From Sciscionella sediminilitoris (GTDB lineage Bacteria; Actinomycetota; Actinomycetes; Mycobacteriales; Pseudonocardiaceae), in the NCBI RefSeq assembly GCF_000737195.2, contig NZ_JALM01000049.1, forward strand, positions 1 to 52,370: a stretch of 52,370 nt of DNA, given 5' to 3'. Shown here piece by piece: positions 41,380 through 50,013 of this stretch (position 1 is its first letter; each line of letters begins with the position of its first letter). The notes beneath the pieces are model-generated. The model was not told where the DNA came from, ran no database searches, and was given only the letters and a program-made list of their open reading frames with translations. The position numbers and the translations under genes are program-made.

Positions 41380-43227
41380 TCACACGGGCTGGCCGACAAG
41401 GGATTCGGCTGCCTCGACGATCCCGGCCGCGTCGATGCCCGCCTCGGCGAGCAGTTCTCCTGGCTGCCCGGACATTGGCATGGACCGGACGGCGAGCTTG
41501 CGGACCACGGGGCGGACAGCCGATTCGGCGAGGACCTCGAGTACGGCGTCGCCGAGACCGCCCTGTGGCCGGTGGTCTTCGACGGTGACCAGGGCTCCGG
41601 TGGCCTCGGCCGCGGTGTGCACCGCGTCGGCGTCGATCGGCTTGACCGAATAACAGTCCAGCACGCGGGCGGCGATTCCGTGTGCGGCAAGGGTCTGGGC
41701 TGCCCGCTCGCATTCGTCCACGGTGGTTCCTGTGCCGATGAGTGTGATGGTGTCCTCGGGACTGCGCCGTACGATACGGCTCCCGCCGACACATATCGGT
41801 TCCTCCGGCGCCGTCCGCACCGTTGTCGCACCGCGTAGCGTGCGCAGGTAGCCGATACCGCGATGCTCGGCGAGCGCCGGAACCAGCGCGGCCGTCTGGT
41901 TGGCGTCCGAAGGGTGCAGTACCACGCTGCCGGGGACCGCCCGCAGCATCGCGATGTCCTCGAGCGCCATCTGCGAGGGCCCGTCCTGGCCGATCGCCAC
42001 GCCCGCGTGCGAACCGACCAGGCACAGCTGGGCACGGGAGATCGCCGCCATGCGAATGAAGTCCGCGGCACGGCTGAGGAACGCGGCGAAGGAGGAGGCG
42101 AAGGGCACCCAGCCGCGCGTCTGCATCCCGACCGCCGCGCCGACCATCTGCTGCTCGGCGATGAACATCTCGAAGTAGCGTTCCGGGTACGCGGCGGCGA
42201 AGATCTCCGACTTGGTCGAGTTTGACACCTCCCCGTCGAGGGCGAGCACATCACCGCGTTCGGCGGCCAGTGCGGTCAGCGCCTCGCCGTAGGCGGTGCG
42301 GGTCGCCACCTGTTTCTCGAGGTCCCAGCGGGGACCGCGATCTCCACCGGACACCGGGAAGGGCCGCGGCACCTCCGCGGTCTCCGGTACGCGGGGCCGT
42401 ACCTGCACATCGCGCTTGCCGCCGAGCTCGGTGACCGCTTGCTCCGGCTCATCGAGCGGCTTTCCGTGTTTCCCGGGTTGATCCTCGACGGCGGCGACCC
42501 CACGGCCTTTCCTGGTCTTCGCGAATACCACCGTCGGCCGGTCCTCGGTACGAGTGGCTTCGGTCAGCGCCTCGTCGATCGCGCCGAGGTCATGGCCGTC
42601 CACCACGATCGGACGCCAGCCGAAGCTGCGGGCCCGCTCCGCGTAGGCGTCCATGTCCCAGCCGAGCATGGTCTGCCTGGTCTGGCCGAGCCGGTTGGTG
42701 TCCACGAGGGCGGTCAGGTTGTGGAGGTGTCGCCACCCCGCATGGGCGAAGGCCTCCCAGACCGAGCCTTCGGCGAGTTCGGAGTCGCCGCACAGGACCC
42801 AGGTCCGGTGTTCCGGCAGCCTTTCCAGGTCTCTCGCGGCCAGGGCGACCCCGACGCCGATCGGCAGTCCCTGGCCGAGTGAGCCGGTCGCGACATGGGT
42901 CATCGGGGCGCGCGGTGTCGGATGGCCCTCCAGCCGACTGCCCAGCTCGCGGAAGGTGAGCAGTTCCTCGTCCGTCACCAGGCCGAGTGCCTTCAGGACC
43001 GCGTAGTACAGGGGTGAAGCATGCCCCTTGGAGAAAATAAGCTCGTCACCACGGAGATCGCAGGGGTCGGCCAGATCCCGGCGAAAGTGACCATCGAGCA
43101 GGACGGCCAGCAGATCCGCGGCGGACATCGAGGAGGTCGGATGGCCGGACCCGGCGGTCGTGCTGCACCGCACCGAATCCACCCGTAGCGCGGCCGCCAG
43201 TTCGGTGCGGAATTCTTCGCGGTTCAT
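41380..43227 (-). CDS. tkt: Transketolase
   Basis: A 615-residue transketolase of the shorter (about 620-residue, animal/archaeal-like) form. GSGHPTSSMSAADLLAVL near residue 25, GHPTPRAPMTHVATGSLGQGL (glycine loop), and CGDSELAEGSVWEAFAH...VDTNRLGQ give the ThDP site. IAEQQMVGAAVGMQTRG carries the catalytic Glu of the Pyr domain, and QDGPSQMALEDIA is typical. It moves two-carbon units in the pentose phosphate pathway. AAGGGGG is 6 bases before the ATG at 43227, which overlaps the transaldolase stop by 4 bases. Transaldolase and transketolase are encoded together, so the non-oxidative branch is under one promoter. Confidence 0.88.
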   Translation of the reverse strand: MNREEFRTELAAALRVDSVRCSTTAGSGHPTSSMSAADLLAVLLDGHFRRDLADPCDLRGDELIFSKGHASPLYYAVLKALGLVTDEELLTFRELGSRLEGHPTPRAPMTHVATGSLGQGLPIGVGVALAARDLERLPEHRTWVLCGDSELAEGSVWEAFAHAGWRHLHNLTALVDTNRLGQTRQTMLGWDMDAYAERARSFGWRPIVVDGHDLGAIDEALTEATRTEDRPTVVFAKTRKGRGVAAVEDQPGKHGKPLDEPEQAVTELGGKRDVQVRPRVPETAEVPRPFPVSGGDRGPRWDLEKQVATRTAYGEALTALAAERGDVLALDGEVSNSTKSEIFAAAYPERYFEMFIAEQQMVGAAVGMQTRGWVPFASSFAAFLSRAADFIRMAAISRAQLCLVGSHAGVAIGQDGPSQMALEDIAMLRAVPGSVVLHPSDANQTAALVPALAEHRGIGYLRTLRGATTVRTAPEEPICVGGSRIVRRSPEDTITLIGTGTTVDECERAAQTLAAHGIAARVLDCYSVKPIDADAVHTAAEATGALVTVEDHRPQGGLGDAVLEVLAESAVRPVVRKLAVRSMPMSGQPGELLAEAGIDAAGIVEAAESLVGQPV

Positions 43228-44336
43228 CGGGCACCCCCTTCGGCGAAGTGATCGCGTTTCTCGGCGATGGCCTCGAGCAGCTCGAGGAACGAGTCGGTGA
43301 ACCGGTGGACACCGTCGCGCTCGAGCGCGGTGGTCAGCTCCTGGTAGTCGACACCGGCCTCCGCGAAGCGCTCCAGGGTGCGCCGCGCGTCGTCCAGCCC
43401 GTCGCGCAGGCTCGGATCGACCGTGCCGTGATCGCCGAAAGCCTCGATGGTCGGGCGCGACATGGTCGTGATCGTGTCCGGCCCGACCAGTGCTTCCACA
43501 TAGGAGACGTCCCGGAGTGCGGGGTCCTTCACCGAGGTCGAAGCCCACAGGCACCGCTGTGGCTGGGCTCCGGCCGCCGCGAGGTCCTGCCATTCCGCTT
43601 CCTCGAGGTGGTCCAGGTAGTTCTGATAGGCCAGCTTCGCGTTGGCGATGGCCAAGGTGGACCGCAGTTCCGGCGGCCCGTCGCGCTCCTCGAGGCGGCG
43701 ATCGGCTGCGGAATCGACGCGAGAGACGAAAAACGAGGCTACCGAGGGCGTCGAGACCGGATCACCGCCCGCTGCCCGGAGCTTGCACAGTCCGCGCTGG
43801 TACGCGCGTGCTGCGGCGCGATGACGGTCCACCGAGAACAACAGTGTGACGTTGACCGGGATACCCAGTGCGATGGTGTCCTCGATCGCGGCCAATCCGG
43901 CCAGGGTCCCGGGGATCTTGACGAACAGATTCGGGCGGTCGATCAGCGCATGCAGACGCTTCGCTTCCTCGACGGTGGCTTCTGAGTCGTCGGCGAGGCG
44001 CGGGTCGACCTCGAGTGAGACCCATCCACGCAGGCCCGCGCCATCGTGGTCGAAACTCGGCCGTAGGAGATCGCATGCGTCCCGGATGTCTTCGGCGACC
44101 AGGGAAAGATAGATCTCTTTCGGATCGCGCTGTCGGCGCAGTTCCTGCGCGAGCCGGTCATCGTAGGCGTTCCCTTCGGTGATCGCGGTGTGGAAGATCG
44201 TCGGGTTCGATGTCACACCCGTGATCCCGCGGTCGATCAGCGTGGCCAGATCTCCGGAACGCACCATCGATCGGGACAGGTCGTCGACCCATACGTTCTG
44301 GCCGTGTTCGTCGAGCAGCCGCAGTGGCTCGGTCAT
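43224..44336 (-). CDS. tal: Transaldolase
   Basis: A 370-residue transaldolase of the actinobacterial/cyanobacterial (Tal1) class. GQNVWVDDLSRSMVRSG and GVTSNPTIFHTAI at the N-terminus are standard. VNVTLLFSVDRHRAAARAYQRGL sits in the barrel, and LWASTSVKDPALRDVSYVEAL carries the Schiff-base lysine. GPDTITTMSRPTIEAF is also typical. It exchanges dihydroxyacetone units between sugar phosphates. GGGAGG is 4 bases before the ATG at 44336. It lies 34 bases after the DJ-1-like gene and overlaps transketolase by 4 bases, so the three form one operon. Confidence 0.9.
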   Translation of the reverse strand: MTEPLRLLDEHGQNVWVDDLSRSMVRSGDLATLIDRGITGVTSNPTIFHTAITEGNAYDDRLAQELRRQRDPKEIYLSLVAEDIRDACDLLRPSFDHDGAGLRGWVSLEVDPRLADDSEATVEEAKRLHALIDRPNLFVKIPGTLAGLAAIEDTIALGIPVNVTLLFSVDRHRAAARAYQRGLCKLRAAGGDPVSTPSVASFFVSRVDSAADRRLEERDGPPELRSTLAIANAKLAYQNYLDHLEEAEWQDLAAAGAQPQRCLWASTSVKDPALRDVSYVEALVGPDTITTMSRPTIEAFGDHGTVDPSLRDGLDDARRTLERFAEAGVDYQELTTALERDGVHRFTDSFLELLEAIAEKRDHFAEGGAR

Positions 44337-44370
44337 CCATCCTCCCTAGGGCGTCGGGATCTCGCAGGTG

Positions 44371-45066
44371 TCAGGCGCGCAACCGGCTGCCGACGAGGTC
44401 GATCAGTCGCGTGCCGAACACTCGAAGGTCGTCCGGTTTCCTGCTGGTGAGCAGGAAACCGTCCAGAACCGCTTCTTCGTCGACCCAGGTGGCGCCCGCG
44501 TTCCGCAGATCGGTGCACAGGCTCGGCCATGAGGTGAGCGTGCGGCCGCGCACCACGTCCGCTTCGGCGAGCACCCACGGCGCGTGGCAGATCGCGGCGA
44601 CCGGGATAGCCCGGTCGAAGAATTCTCGGACGAAGGCCACGGCGGTGTCGCTCAGGCGAAGCGCGTCGGGATTCGCCACTCCTCCCGGAAGCACCAGTGC
44701 GTCGTAAGCCTGCGCATCGACTTCGTCAACGGTGTTGTCCACGGCGAAGGTGTCCGCCTTGTCAAGATGATGGAAAGCCTGTACTCGACCGTGCGCGCCG
44801 GGAACGGAAAGCAGTTCGGCGGTGCCGCCGCACCGCGTCACGGCGCGCCACGGCTCCACTAGTTCGACCTGCTCGACTCCTTCCATCGCGGTGAGGAAGG
44901 CGACCCGTTTACCGGTGAGCGCGGCCGTCTGCTCACCGGCACCGGAATGCCCCGAGGCCGCCGCACGTACTTCCTCGGCCACCTGCGGCCACTGCTGTTC
45001 GTGTGGGTCGGCTCGGAGCTCGTCGTTGAGTGCGGTGCGCCGTGGGTTCGCCTGTGGGCCTTGCAT
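44371..45066 (-). CDS. DJ-1/PfpI family protein
   Basis: A 231-residue class I amidotransferase-like protein. GKRVAFLTAMEGVEQVELVEPW (about residues 51-72) starts the domain, YDALVLPGGVANPDAL (about 123-138) follows, and PVAAICHAPWVLAEADVVRG (about 158-177) holds the nucleophilic cysteine in ICHAP. FLLTSRKPDDL closes the fold. The first 50 residues are a charged extension (GPQANPRRTALNDEL). The family includes general-stress glyoxalase/deglycase-like chaperones. The ATG at 45066 has GAGGA 4 bases upstream and a perfect stress-type promoter at 45118-45142. It is the first gene of the transaldolase-transketolase operon. Confidence 0.82.
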   Translation of the reverse strand: MQGPQANPRRTALNDELRADPHEQQWPQVAEEVRAAASGHSGAGEQTAALTGKRVAFLTAMEGVEQVELVEPWRAVTRCGGTAELLSVPGAHGRVQAFHHLDKADTFAVDNTVDEVDAQAYDALVLPGGVANPDALRLSDTAVAFVREFFDRAIPVAAICHAPWVLAEADVVRGRTLTSWPSLCTDLRNAGATWVDEEAVLDGFLLTSRKPDDLRVFGTRLIDLVGSRLRA

Positions 45067-45095
45067 CCGTTCCTCGCTTCGTCGGTGGCCGGCAT

Positions 45096-45121
45096 GTGTG
45101 TCGTTCTGGATTGCCGGGTAC
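45096..45121 (+). promoter_or_regulatory. SigB/F-like promoter of pgmB-GH65 operon
   Basis: GTGT (45096-45099), 16 bases, GGGTAC (45116-45121). The -10 overlaps the -10 of the divergent promoter in the palindrome GGGTACCC. Confidence 0.4.
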
Positions 45122-45142
45122 CCGCAGGAGTGACCATGAAAC
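45118..45142 (-). promoter_or_regulatory. SigB/F-type promoter of DJ-1/transaldolase/transketolase operon
   Basis: On the minus strand GTTT (45139-45142), 15 bases, GGGTAC (45118-45123). A perfect match, with its -35 inside the first codons of the divergent beta-phosphoglucomutase gene. Confidence 0.65.
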
Positions 45143-45933
45143 GCGGAGACGACGAGTTGGCGCTGTCCCGGGAACAGGCCGCTACGCCGCACGGCAAGTT
45201 CGGCCTGCCCGGTACCGTAGCCGCTGTTCTGTTCGACCTCGACGGAGTGCTCACCGATACTGCGGCGGTGCATCGCGCGGCATGGCGGCGGATTTTCGAC
45301 GACCTGGTGCGCCGCCGCGAGGGGCCAGCGGCGCGTCCGTTCACTGATGAGGAATACGCACGGCTCGTGGACGGACGTTCGCGCGAGGACGGGGTACGCG
45401 CGTTCCTGGCAGAGCGGGGGATCAAGCTTCCGGAGGGGACGAAAGCCGACGACCCGCGGGAACAGACCGTGCAAGGTGTCGCAGCGGCCAAAAACCACCG
45501 GCTGCGCACCGAGCTCGAGAACGGGGGAGTGCGGGCTTATCCCGGTTCGGTGCGTTTCCTTTCGGCGGTGCGGCGAGCAGGACTGCGGGTCGGTGTGGTG
45601 AGCGCTTCGGCGAACGCCACGGAGGTTCTGGCGGCGGCGGGGCTGAGCGCACTCGCTCCGGTGGTTGTCGACGGTCTCGTCATCGAACATCAGGGACTGG
45701 CGGGCAAGCCCGCACCGGACTCCTTCCTCGCTGGTGCCGCCGCTTTGCAGACCGAACCGGAGCACGCGGCGGTGTTCGAGGACGCCCTTGCCGGGGTTGC
45801 CGCAGGACATGCCGGTGGATTCGTCCCGGTAGTGGGAGTAAATCGCTCGGGTCAGGCCGCGGCGCTGCGCGAGCAGGGCGCGGACATGGTCGTGTCCGAT
45901 CTGGCGGACCTGCTGGAGGGTTCGGGTGACTGA
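45136..45933 (+). CDS. pgmB: Beta-phosphoglucomutase-type HAD phosphatase
   Basis: A 265-residue HAD hydrolase with a helical cap. AVLFDLDGVLTDTAAVH (about residues 30-46) has the nucleophile and acid Asp pair, VVSASANATEVL near 155 the Thr/Ser motif, AGKPAPDSFL the Lys, and VFEDALAGVAAGHAGG the last acidic pair. The beta-phosphoglucomutase subfamily converts beta-glucose 1-phosphate to glucose 6-phosphate. A GTG start of the GH65 enzyme overlaps its end by 8 bases, so the two act in sequence: GH65 makes beta-glucose 1-phosphate and this enzyme uses it. GCAGGAG is 5 bases before the ATG. Confidence 0.87.
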   Translation: MKRGDDELALSREQAATPHGKFGLPGTVAAVLFDLDGVLTDTAAVHRAAWRRIFDDLVRRREGPAARPFTDEEYARLVDGRSREDGVRAFLAERGIKLPEGTKADDPREQTVQGVAAAKNHRLRTELENGGVRAYPGSVRFLSAVRRAGLRVGVVSASANATEVLAAAGLSALAPVVVDGLVIEHQGLAGKPAPDSFLAGAAALQTEPEHAAVFEDALAGVAAGHAGGFVPVVGVNRSGQAAALREQGADMVVSDLADLLEGSGD

Positions 45934-48280
45934 GGTGAGAAACAAAGGAGATACTCAGCCATGGAGCCTGCGCAGGAGAAAGCATGAACTGACGGCCTTG
46001 GAGCGAACCGAGTCCCTTTTCGCATTGTCCAACGGGCACATCGGCATCCGCGGCACCCTCGAGGAGGGAGAGCCGCGGGCGCTGCCTGGTACCTATCTCA
46101 ACGGTTTCCACGAACAGCATCCGCTGCCGTACGCGGAAACCGGATACGGAGACCCCGAAGACGGGCAGACGATGGTCAATGCCACGGACGGCAAGATCAT
46201 CCGGTTGCTCGTGGAGGACGAACCGTTCGATGTGCGTTATGGCGAGACCACATCGCACGAGCGTGTGCTGGATTTCCGGGCCGGGACGCTGACTCGCTCG
46301 ACCGAATGGATCTCCCCGACCGGGCGCCGCGTACTGGTCCGCTCGCAGCGGCTCGTCTCGTTCACCCAGCGCGCGGTCATGGCACTGCGCTACGAAGTCT
46401 GGCCATTGGACGCGGACATGCAGCTGGTCGTTCAGTCGGATCTGCTGGCGAACGAACCGATAGCGCCGCAGAGCAACGACCCGCGCGTCTCGATGGCCCT
46501 GGATGCCCCGCTCGTTGCGGAGTTCGCCGACGCGAGGGAGTACCACGCAGTCCTGAACCACCGTACGCGCAATTCGCGGCTGCGTATGGCCGCGGCGATG
46601 GACCACCGGATCGAGACCCCGCATGGGCTGCGCACCGATATCTCCGCGGAGACGGACCTTGCCAGGCTCTCTTTGGCGGTGGATGTACCTTGTGGCGAAC
46701 GGCTATGTGTGACCAAATACGTCGGCTACGGATGGTCCGCGCGACGTTCGGCGCCTGCGCTGCGTGCTCAAGTGGACGCCGCGCTTGCCGGGGCGCTGCA
46801 GACCGGCTGGGAAGGACTGCTCGAGGAACAGCGCGACTATCTGGCAGAGTTCTGGTCTGCCGCGGACATCGAACTGCACGGTGACGCGGAACTTCAGCAG
46901 GCGGTGCGGTTCGCGTTGTTTCACGTTCTGCAGGCCGGCGCTCGCGGGGAGAGCCGTGCCATTCCTGGGAAAGGGCTCACCGGTCCTGGCTACGAAGGGC
47001 ACGCGTTCTGGGACACCGAAACATTCGTCTTACCGGTGTTGACCTACACGATGCCTGATGCCGCACGGGACGCGCTGCGGTGGCGCTACAGCACGCTCGA
47101 CAAGGCACGGCAACGTGCGCGGTTACTCGGTCAGCGTGGAGCAGCGTTCCCCTGGCGCTCGATCGACGGAGCAGAGTGCTCGGCCTATTGGCCGGCCGGG
47201 ACAGCGGCGTTCCACGTCAGCGCCGATGTCGCCGACGCCGTTTCCCGCTACTTCGCGGCGAGCGGGGACTCCAGGTTCGATGTGGAATACGGAACCGAGA
47301 TCCTGGTGGAGACCGCCCGGTTGTGGCATTCGCTCGGACACTACGACAGCGAGGGAAACTATCGGATCGACGGTGTGACGGGCCCCGACGAATACACCGC
47401 GGTTGCCGACAACAATGCCTATACGAATCTCATGGCTCAACGCAATCTGCGTGAGGCCGCCAGGGCATGCGCGCGTAACCCGAGCGTGGCGGGCATGCTC
47501 GGCGTGGAGGTCCAGGAACCCGAAGCCTGGCACGAGGCCGCCGACCACATGTTCGTCCCGTTCGACGAGGCGATCGGGGTGCACCAGCAGTCAAGCGAGT
47601 TCACTACGCACGCGGAATGGGGCTTCGACGAGACAGGCGAATCCGATTACCCGTTGCTGTTGCACTACCCGTACTTTGACCTCTACCGCAAGCAAGTAGT
47701 CAAACAGGCCGATCTGGTACTCGCGATGTACCTGCGAGGCGACGCGTTCGACGCGCGGCAGAAAGAGGACAACTTCATCTACTACGAAGCGAGGACCGTA
47801 CGGGATTCCTCGCTCTCGGCTGCCCCGCAGGCCGTTCTGGCCGCTGAAACCGGCTTCCTGGATCTGGCTTACGACTATTTCGCCGAGGCCTGTCTGACGG
47901 ACCTGCATGACCTGCACGACAATGTCTCCCAAGGGGTGCACATCGGCTCGCTCGCGGGCGCGTGGACGAGTGCGGTCGCCGGGTTCGGCGGGATGCGCGA
48001 TCACGACGGCTACCTATCGTTCGCGCCACGTCTTCCCAGCGCCCTCGAACAGTTGACATTCCGCCTGCGGATGCGGGAGAGCCTGGTAGAAGTCCAGATC
48101 ACCCCGGACTGGGCCACCTACCGGCTGCTCTCCGGTCAACCACTCGAGCTGGCCCACTATGGGGACCCGATCGTGGTGACGCCCGACGAGGCCGTCAGCA
48201 AACCGGTGCCGCTATCCGGCTCTGCGCGGCCGGAACCCGAGCAGCCATCGGGTCGGCGACCACGGAGGCGCACCCCCTGA
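45926..48280 (+). CDS. GH65 disaccharide phosphorylase (trehalose/maltose type)
   Basis: A 784-residue GH65 enzyme. The N-terminal beta-sandwich (about residues 10-270, with LFALSNGHIGIRGTLEEGEP near 28) is followed by the (alpha/alpha)6 barrel. GHAFWDTETFVLPVL near residue 355 and VTGPDEYTAVADNNAYTN near 485, which holds the catalytic Glu, are diagnostic. LQQSSEF-like QSSEFTTHAEW and KQADLVLAMYL follow, then a small beta C-terminal domain. It cleaves an alpha-glucoside such as trehalose or maltose with phosphate, giving beta-glucose 1-phosphate. The pairing with pgmB supports this. GTG start at 45926 inside the pgmB end; no signal peptide. The basic C-tail (RPRRRTP) is probably disordered. 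Confidence 0.87.
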   Translation: MTEVRNKGDTQPWSLRRRKHELTALERTESLFALSNGHIGIRGTLEEGEPRALPGTYLNGFHEQHPLPYAETGYGDPEDGQTMVNATDGKIIRLLVEDEPFDVRYGETTSHERVLDFRAGTLTRSTEWISPTGRRVLVRSQRLVSFTQRAVMALRYEVWPLDADMQLVVQSDLLANEPIAPQSNDPRVSMALDAPLVAEFADAREYHAVLNHRTRNSRLRMAAAMDHRIETPHGLRTDISAETDLARLSLAVDVPCGERLCVTKYVGYGWSARRSAPALRAQVDAALAGALQTGWEGLLEEQRDYLAEFWSAADIELHGDAELQQAVRFALFHVLQAGARGESRAIPGKGLTGPGYEGHAFWDTETFVLPVLTYTMPDAARDALRWRYSTLDKARQRARLLGQRGAAFPWRSIDGAECSAYWPAGTAAFHVSADVADAVSRYFAASGDSRFDVEYGTEILVETARLWHSLGHYDSEGNYRIDGVTGPDEYTAVADNNAYTNLMAQRNLREAARACARNPSVAGMLGVEVQEPEAWHEAADHMFVPFDEAIGVHQQSSEFTTHAEWGFDETGESDYPLLLHYPYFDLYRKQVVKQADLVLAMYLRGDAFDARQKEDNFIYYEARTVRDSSLSAAPQAVLAAETGFLDLAYDYFAEACLTDLHDLHDNVSQGVHIGSLAGAWTSAVAGFGGMRDHDGYLSFAPRLPSALEQLTFRLRMRESLVEVQITPDWATYRLLSGQPLELAHYGDPIVVTPDEAVSKPVPLSGSARPEPEQPSGRRPRRRTP

Positions 48281-48324
48281 GCATGACCCGAGGCGCCGGT
48301 ACGCAGATCGGTGGCCGATCGGAT

Positions 48325-48350
48325 GTTTGGCACTGCCGCCTGCGGGGCAC
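48325..48350 (+). promoter_or_regulatory. SigB/F-type promoter of P450 gene
   Basis: GTTT (48325-48328), 16 bases, GGGCAC (48345-48350). The -10 has C at the fourth position. The ATG at 48363 follows by 12 bases. Confidence 0.45.
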
Positions 48351-48362
48351 CGTAATGACATC

Positions 48363-49754
48363 ATGGGTTCACTACTTCCTGGACTGTCCGGGCGACACGA
48401 GCACCGCATGCCAACGGATGCGGAAACGGCCACGGTTCCCGAGACCGCGATGGTGCTGTCCGCTTTGGTGCTGCCGACGGTGCTGACCGGCGTCGTCAAA
48501 CGTCGGCCTGGTGCCATGCAGCTGGCGAACAGGCTGGGTACCGACCGGCGGGCGATCGAGCTACTGTTCGCGCTGCGCGAATATCATGGGCCTGGCCCCA
48601 TTCGGCTGCGGTTGCCCGGAAGGTCGATCGTCCTGGTACTAGATCCGGGACAGGTGAGCGACATTCTCGCCGACACGCCCGAGCCGTTTGATCCGGCCAC
48701 GACGGAAAAGGTTGCCGCGCTCGGACATTTCCAGCCGCACGGGGTGTTGATCAGTGACCGGTCCGCGCGCGGATCACGCCGGGAATTCCACGAAGCGGCC
48801 CTGCAGCCGGGGCACGAGCTTCCAGAATCCGCCCAGCGGTTCGCCTCAGTGATCGCTACCGAGTGCCAATGGCTCGAGGGGCTGGTGCTCCGGACAGGAG
48901 AGCTCGGATGGAACGATTTCAACGAGATGTGGTGGCGAATCGTACGGCGTATCGTGCTGGGGGACGCGGCTCGGGACGACCGACGCTTCAACGTTCTGCT
49001 CGACGAGTTGCGTAACCGGGCCAACTGGGCTTATCTGGCGGCCCCACGCCGGCGAACCCGAAGCCTGTTACGCGATCGCCTATGGCAGTACTGCACGGAT
49101 CCTGAACCAGGCTCGCTGGTCGAGAGGGTATCCGAAATCGGGCAGGAAACCGGCACGGACCCGGTGGATCAGATCCCGCACTGGCTGTTCGCCTTCGACG
49201 CCGCAGGAATGACAGTGATGCGTACCCTCGCGTTACTCGCCGCGCACCCGGCTGCTGCCTCGGCCGCCGCGGCGGAAGCAGTCGAAATGCGTGACACACA
49301 CCTGTCCGCACCGCCGTTTCTCAACGCCTGCGTACAGGACTGCCTGCGGCTCTGGCCGACCACACCGTTGTTGCTCCGGGAAACTCGGGAGCAGACCGCC
49401 GGGAGAACCCAGACGCTACCTGAAGACACCACTTTCCTCATTTTCACACCATTCTTCCACCGCGACCGGGAAACCATCCCGTTCGCCGACCAGTTCTCCC
49501 CACAGGCATGGCTCGACGGCCGTGCGGAACGACAGCCGGGGATCGTGCCGTTCAGCGCCGGACCGGCCGTGTGCCCAGGTCGGGACGTGGTGCGGTTTGT
49601 CATGTCGACCACATTGGCATGTCTGCTCAATCGATACGACTACGAACTGATCGACGGGCCCATCCCGGATCGTGCGAGCACGGTACCCGCGACCATCGAC
49701 CATTTCCGGCTACGCCTTCGCCCACGAGCACGCGAGACCAATCCGGAGCCTTGA
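48363..49754 (+). CDS. Cytochrome P450
   Basis: A 463-residue cytochrome P450 with a heme-binding loop PFSAGPAVCPGRDV (thiolate C404) and an I-helix segment FDAAGMT (278-284). The K-helix E-x-x-R appears as D326-C-L-R329, a conservative but rare Glu-to-Asp change. The N-terminus is slightly hydrophobic (VLSALVLPTVLTGVV, about residues 31-45), which could be a weak membrane association. The ATG at 48363 is preferred from promoter spacing, though one at 48408 is possible. No ferredoxin gene is adjacent; the FAD reductase at 16115 is a possible but unproven partner. Substrate unknown. Confidence 0.87.
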   Translation: MGSLLPGLSGRHEHRMPTDAETATVPETAMVLSALVLPTVLTGVVKRRPGAMQLANRLGTDRRAIELLFALREYHGPGPIRLRLPGRSIVLVLDPGQVSDILADTPEPFDPATTEKVAALGHFQPHGVLISDRSARGSRREFHEAALQPGHELPESAQRFASVIATECQWLEGLVLRTGELGWNDFNEMWWRIVRRIVLGDAARDDRRFNVLLDELRNRANWAYLAAPRRRTRSLLRDRLWQYCTDPEPGSLVERVSEIGQETGTDPVDQIPHWLFAFDAAGMTVMRTLALLAAHPAAASAAAAEAVEMRDTHLSAPPFLNACVQDCLRLWPTTPLLLRETREQTAGRTQTLPEDTTFLIFTPFFHRDRETIPFADQFSPQAWLDGRAERQPGIVPFSAGPAVCPGRDVVRFVMSTTLACLLNRYDYELIDGPIPDRASTVPATIDHFRLRLRPRARETNPEP

Positions 49755-49768
49755 GGCATCCGAGGATC

Positions 49769-49792
49769 GGCAGGTCCTGGTCTACCCCTGCC
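49769..49792. terminator. Short hairpin between convergent P450 and DUF2795 genes
   Basis: GGCAGG (49769-49774) pairs with CCTGCC (49787-49792), a 6-base-pair stem with a 12-base loop between two convergent stops. Weak; no U-tract. Confidence 0.25.
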
Positions 49793-49983
49793 TACCAGAA
49801 CAGTTGCTGGCTCACCTCGCTCGGCGAATCGTAGCGCCGGTTCGGCATCCTCTGCAGTGTGTTCAGGACGACGGCCGCGGCGCCATGCGAGAGCGCCACC
49901 CGAACGAGGTCCTCGCGATTCGCGGGATAGTCGACACCCGCCAAAGCTTTCTGTAACTCGACGGGATCGGCCTTGGCCTCCAT
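49792..49983 (-). CDS. DUF2795 domain protein
   Basis: A 63-residue protein that is one DUF2795 domain: DPVELQKALAGVDYPANREDLVRVALSHGA, then VVLNTLQRMPNRRYDSPSEVSQ. These small helical proteins are widespread in Actinobacteria and Cyanobacteria with unknown function, commonly stress-induced. AAGGAGG is 5 bases before the ATG at 49983, so the GTG two codons upstream is rejected. It follows the 76-residue protein gene by 30 bases and probably shares the promoter at 50280-50305. Confidence 0.8.
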   Translation of the reverse strand: MEAKADPVELQKALAGVDYPANREDLVRVALSHGAAAVVLNTLQRMPNRRYDSPSEVSQQLFW

Positions 49984-50013
49984 GGTCACCTCCTTTTCCC
50001 GGCGCCGGTCGGA

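Noticed and set aside
40851-42254. Minus-strand open frame of 467 codons
   Set aside because: A shadow frame of transketolase and Ku, rich in Arg, Ser and Pro. The in-frame transketolase and Ku products have full family motifs.
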